Below are positions 61,994 to 64,000 of a stretch of 64,000 nt of DNA, one piece after another. The position numbers and the translations under genes were made by a program. This stretch comes from Pipra filicauda (taxonomy: Eukaryota > Chordata > Aves > Passeriformes > Pipridae), in assembly GCF_003945595.2 (NCBI RefSeq), contig NW_024104525.1:157989-221988 (forward strand), read 5' to 3'. The notes below the pieces were generated by a model, which was given only the letters and a program-made list of their open reading frames with translations, had not been told where the DNA came from and searched no databases. The first letter of the stretch is position 1. Every line of letters begins with the position of its first letter.

Positions 61994-64000
61994 CCAGTGC
62001 AGGTGAAAGATTCGGGCCAGGCATGAATGCAGTCAGTAGATGATGTGCACTGGGTCCTCAGCACAGTTCACTTCAATAAGTACCTGCTATAAGATGACCA
62101 ATACCAAGCACAACATCACTGAACAGCTTGGCTCAAATCCCTTTCTGAACATCTTTCACTTGTTACAAGTATATCCTTGCTACAGGGAGATGCAGTGGAT
62201 AAAAAGAAGATGCACAAAAGAAACAGAAACATTTAAATCTTTGTCATTTTCCTTCACAATTTTTAAAGAGTTCTTTAGTGTTATGTGACTATAGAACAGC
62301 TCTCCTGACCATACATTACATTTATTTTTATTATCCTATCTTTGCTTTTGCAGCATAGTGAGTGTTTTGACTATATATAGTACTTGTCATCTTTTGTAGG
62401 TTGGCTATTGTTTAAAGCCTTCCTATTAGAATAAATATGGAAAACTATTTTCAACAGTCTTTATGCCTGGGTGAATTATATAGATTTCTAGATGATTTAT
62501 ACAGATTTTATTATCACTATCTGCTGCATGGCTGGATAGAGTTATGTTATTGTTTTTCCTACTACCTTAAATTGCAGTATAAAATTCTTTTTAAAAAGGT
62601 CCTCAAAATATCTGAACTAGTTAAAATGCACAAACAGTTATAGCCACAAGAGAGAGCTCTTGTAAAAGCATAAGGCTACTTGATAAATATGTACATTTTG
62701 CACTTTAACAATGAAAAATAGTTTTAGTAATTAGTGTTTACTTTAATTATTATATTTCTGGAAATTAAACACTGATGCAAATTAGCACAGTATTCCCAAT
62801 TCCATTTATATTCACCTTTTTATTTGTTTTTAATTAAAATCAAGAACTAGTAAATAACATATATAGCTACATTTTTTTTTAAATAACAAACTATGTTATG
62901 CAATTATATTTTTGCTAAGATTTGATCCTTTGCTCTTTGCTTACACAATGCAATGACCCTTAGAGGTAAAATAGATCAATTCAATATGAAAATGCAGCAC
63001 CACTCCCAATAATGTGTTTGCTTTACAGAAAAAGGTTTATGTCAGATAAAGTCTTCCTCATGCCCTTTGTGCGTTAAATTAAACCTTTTTAGGCACTTAA
63101 ATACAAGCTTATGTCTTTGAGACCTTAAAATAACATACCTCTCCATATCCTAGAAGAGGATGCTTTGTAAATGCAGAATAGAACATGATACAGATAGTCA
63201 TGTAACCCAGTGGAAGTCTGCAATTTAGCAGTACTTATATCTTGGTGATAGATACCCTACCTTGTTCAAAAACAAACTGAACTTTGTAGAGAGAACACAG
63301 GATCACAAGAGAGCTAGATCTCACATCCTGAGCTATCTAGATGTGTTGAAGATCAAAGTACAATGCTGCCCTGGTTTATGTCACTGACTGAATCAGTACG
63401 AATGAGTACCTGTCTCTGTCACACCCTGCCCTCTTAAAAATCATTTAAATCCAAAGGAATGAAGTTACCCTTGCTAACTGTTTCCCAGAAAACTGTTCCC
63501 CTGACTAGAGGACTTGGGCAGTAGTTACGTTTAGCCCCTTTAAGTTCAATTTGTGTTTACAAAGCAGAAAACTACATCAATTGGAAAATGTGGTCTTTTA
63601 TGTTTACAACCTTTTCTCAGCACTTCTGATGACATAGTTTATTCTACTTTCATTAAAATCAATGGCAAAACTCTGTTTATTCCAGTGACTGCAAGATCTG
63701 CCCATTAATATGTTAATTTCTAATCTTCCCTTCAAAATTCTACCATCTGGGTTCTTTTTTTCCTGTTTTGAATTAAAAAAATGTGTTTTACAGACATATT
63801 TTCATTTACCAATGTTATTTCCTTCCTTATGCCTGATTCTCTTCAGCTGAACTTTCCAGATGGTATCCAAGATCCAAGCATCTTTACTTTAGGTTCTTAA
63901 TTTTAAAGTTGCTACCGCATGATAAATATTGAATTAGAATAACAACCTTTCTCAGGTACCAAAATAGCTCACCCTTCTGATCTCATTATTTTCTTCCATT
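61994..64000. other. Non-coding right end, nothing recognised
   Basis: AT-rich, with no repeat, exon or RNA gene that I can support. Confidence 0.6.

Noticed and set aside
1..64000. CRISPR arrays, operons, insertion sequences
   Set aside because: The window is eukaryotic nuclear DNA; no regularly spaced direct repeats with unique spacers were seen.

Overview
This is vertebrate, almost certainly bird, nuclear DNA: small exons with GT-AG introns in an AT-rich background, a GC-rich CpG-island promoter, several CR1 LINE fragments with the avian CR1 3' end, avian-type endogenous retrovirus LTRs, and one tRNA-Ile-derived SINE with a CR1-like tail of the kind known from passerines (TguSINE1 type). 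A passerine source is my best inference.

Layout. 1-13.7 kb: non-coding, one recognisable CR1 fragment. 13.76-33.17 kb, minus strand: ALG5 (dolichyl-phosphate beta-glucosyltransferase), with ten of eleven expected coding exons recognisable and mostly good splice sites. The reading frame is broken in several exons (2-nt deletion, 11-nt deletion, 13-nt insertion, in-frame TGA, 2-nt insertion) and one exon was not found. 33.175-33.394 kb: head-to-head bidirectional promoter in a CpG island. 33.395-42.711 kb, plus strand: EXOSC8 (exosome ring subunit RRP43), complete and intact, 11 coding exons, 276 codons plus stop, one GC-AG intron. 43.13-52.80 kb, minus strand, tail-to-tail with EXOSC8: seven exons from the C-terminal half of SUPT20H (SAGA subunit SPT20), with frameshifts, an in-frame TGA, a damaged splice donor and a missing exon; no 5' half was found in the remaining 11 kb. 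53-64 kb: non-coding with CR1 pieces, an internally deleted minus-strand ERV and a solo LTR with a perfect 5-bp target duplication.

The gene order ALG5-EXOSC8-SUPT20H matches the conserved amniote order (human 13q13). What stands out is that both flanking genes are dead while the gene between them is intact with every frame and splice phase preserved. I infer that this is either a degenerating duplicate (segmental, W or neo-W linked, or germline-restricted-chromosome copy) in which only EXOSC8 has been kept, or an ancestral locus that lost its neighbours. The first is more likely because ALG5 and SUPT20H are core genes that a bird should have intact somewhere. Exon boundaries were read by eye from the sequence and protein comparisons are from memory of the vertebrate families; no alignment was run.
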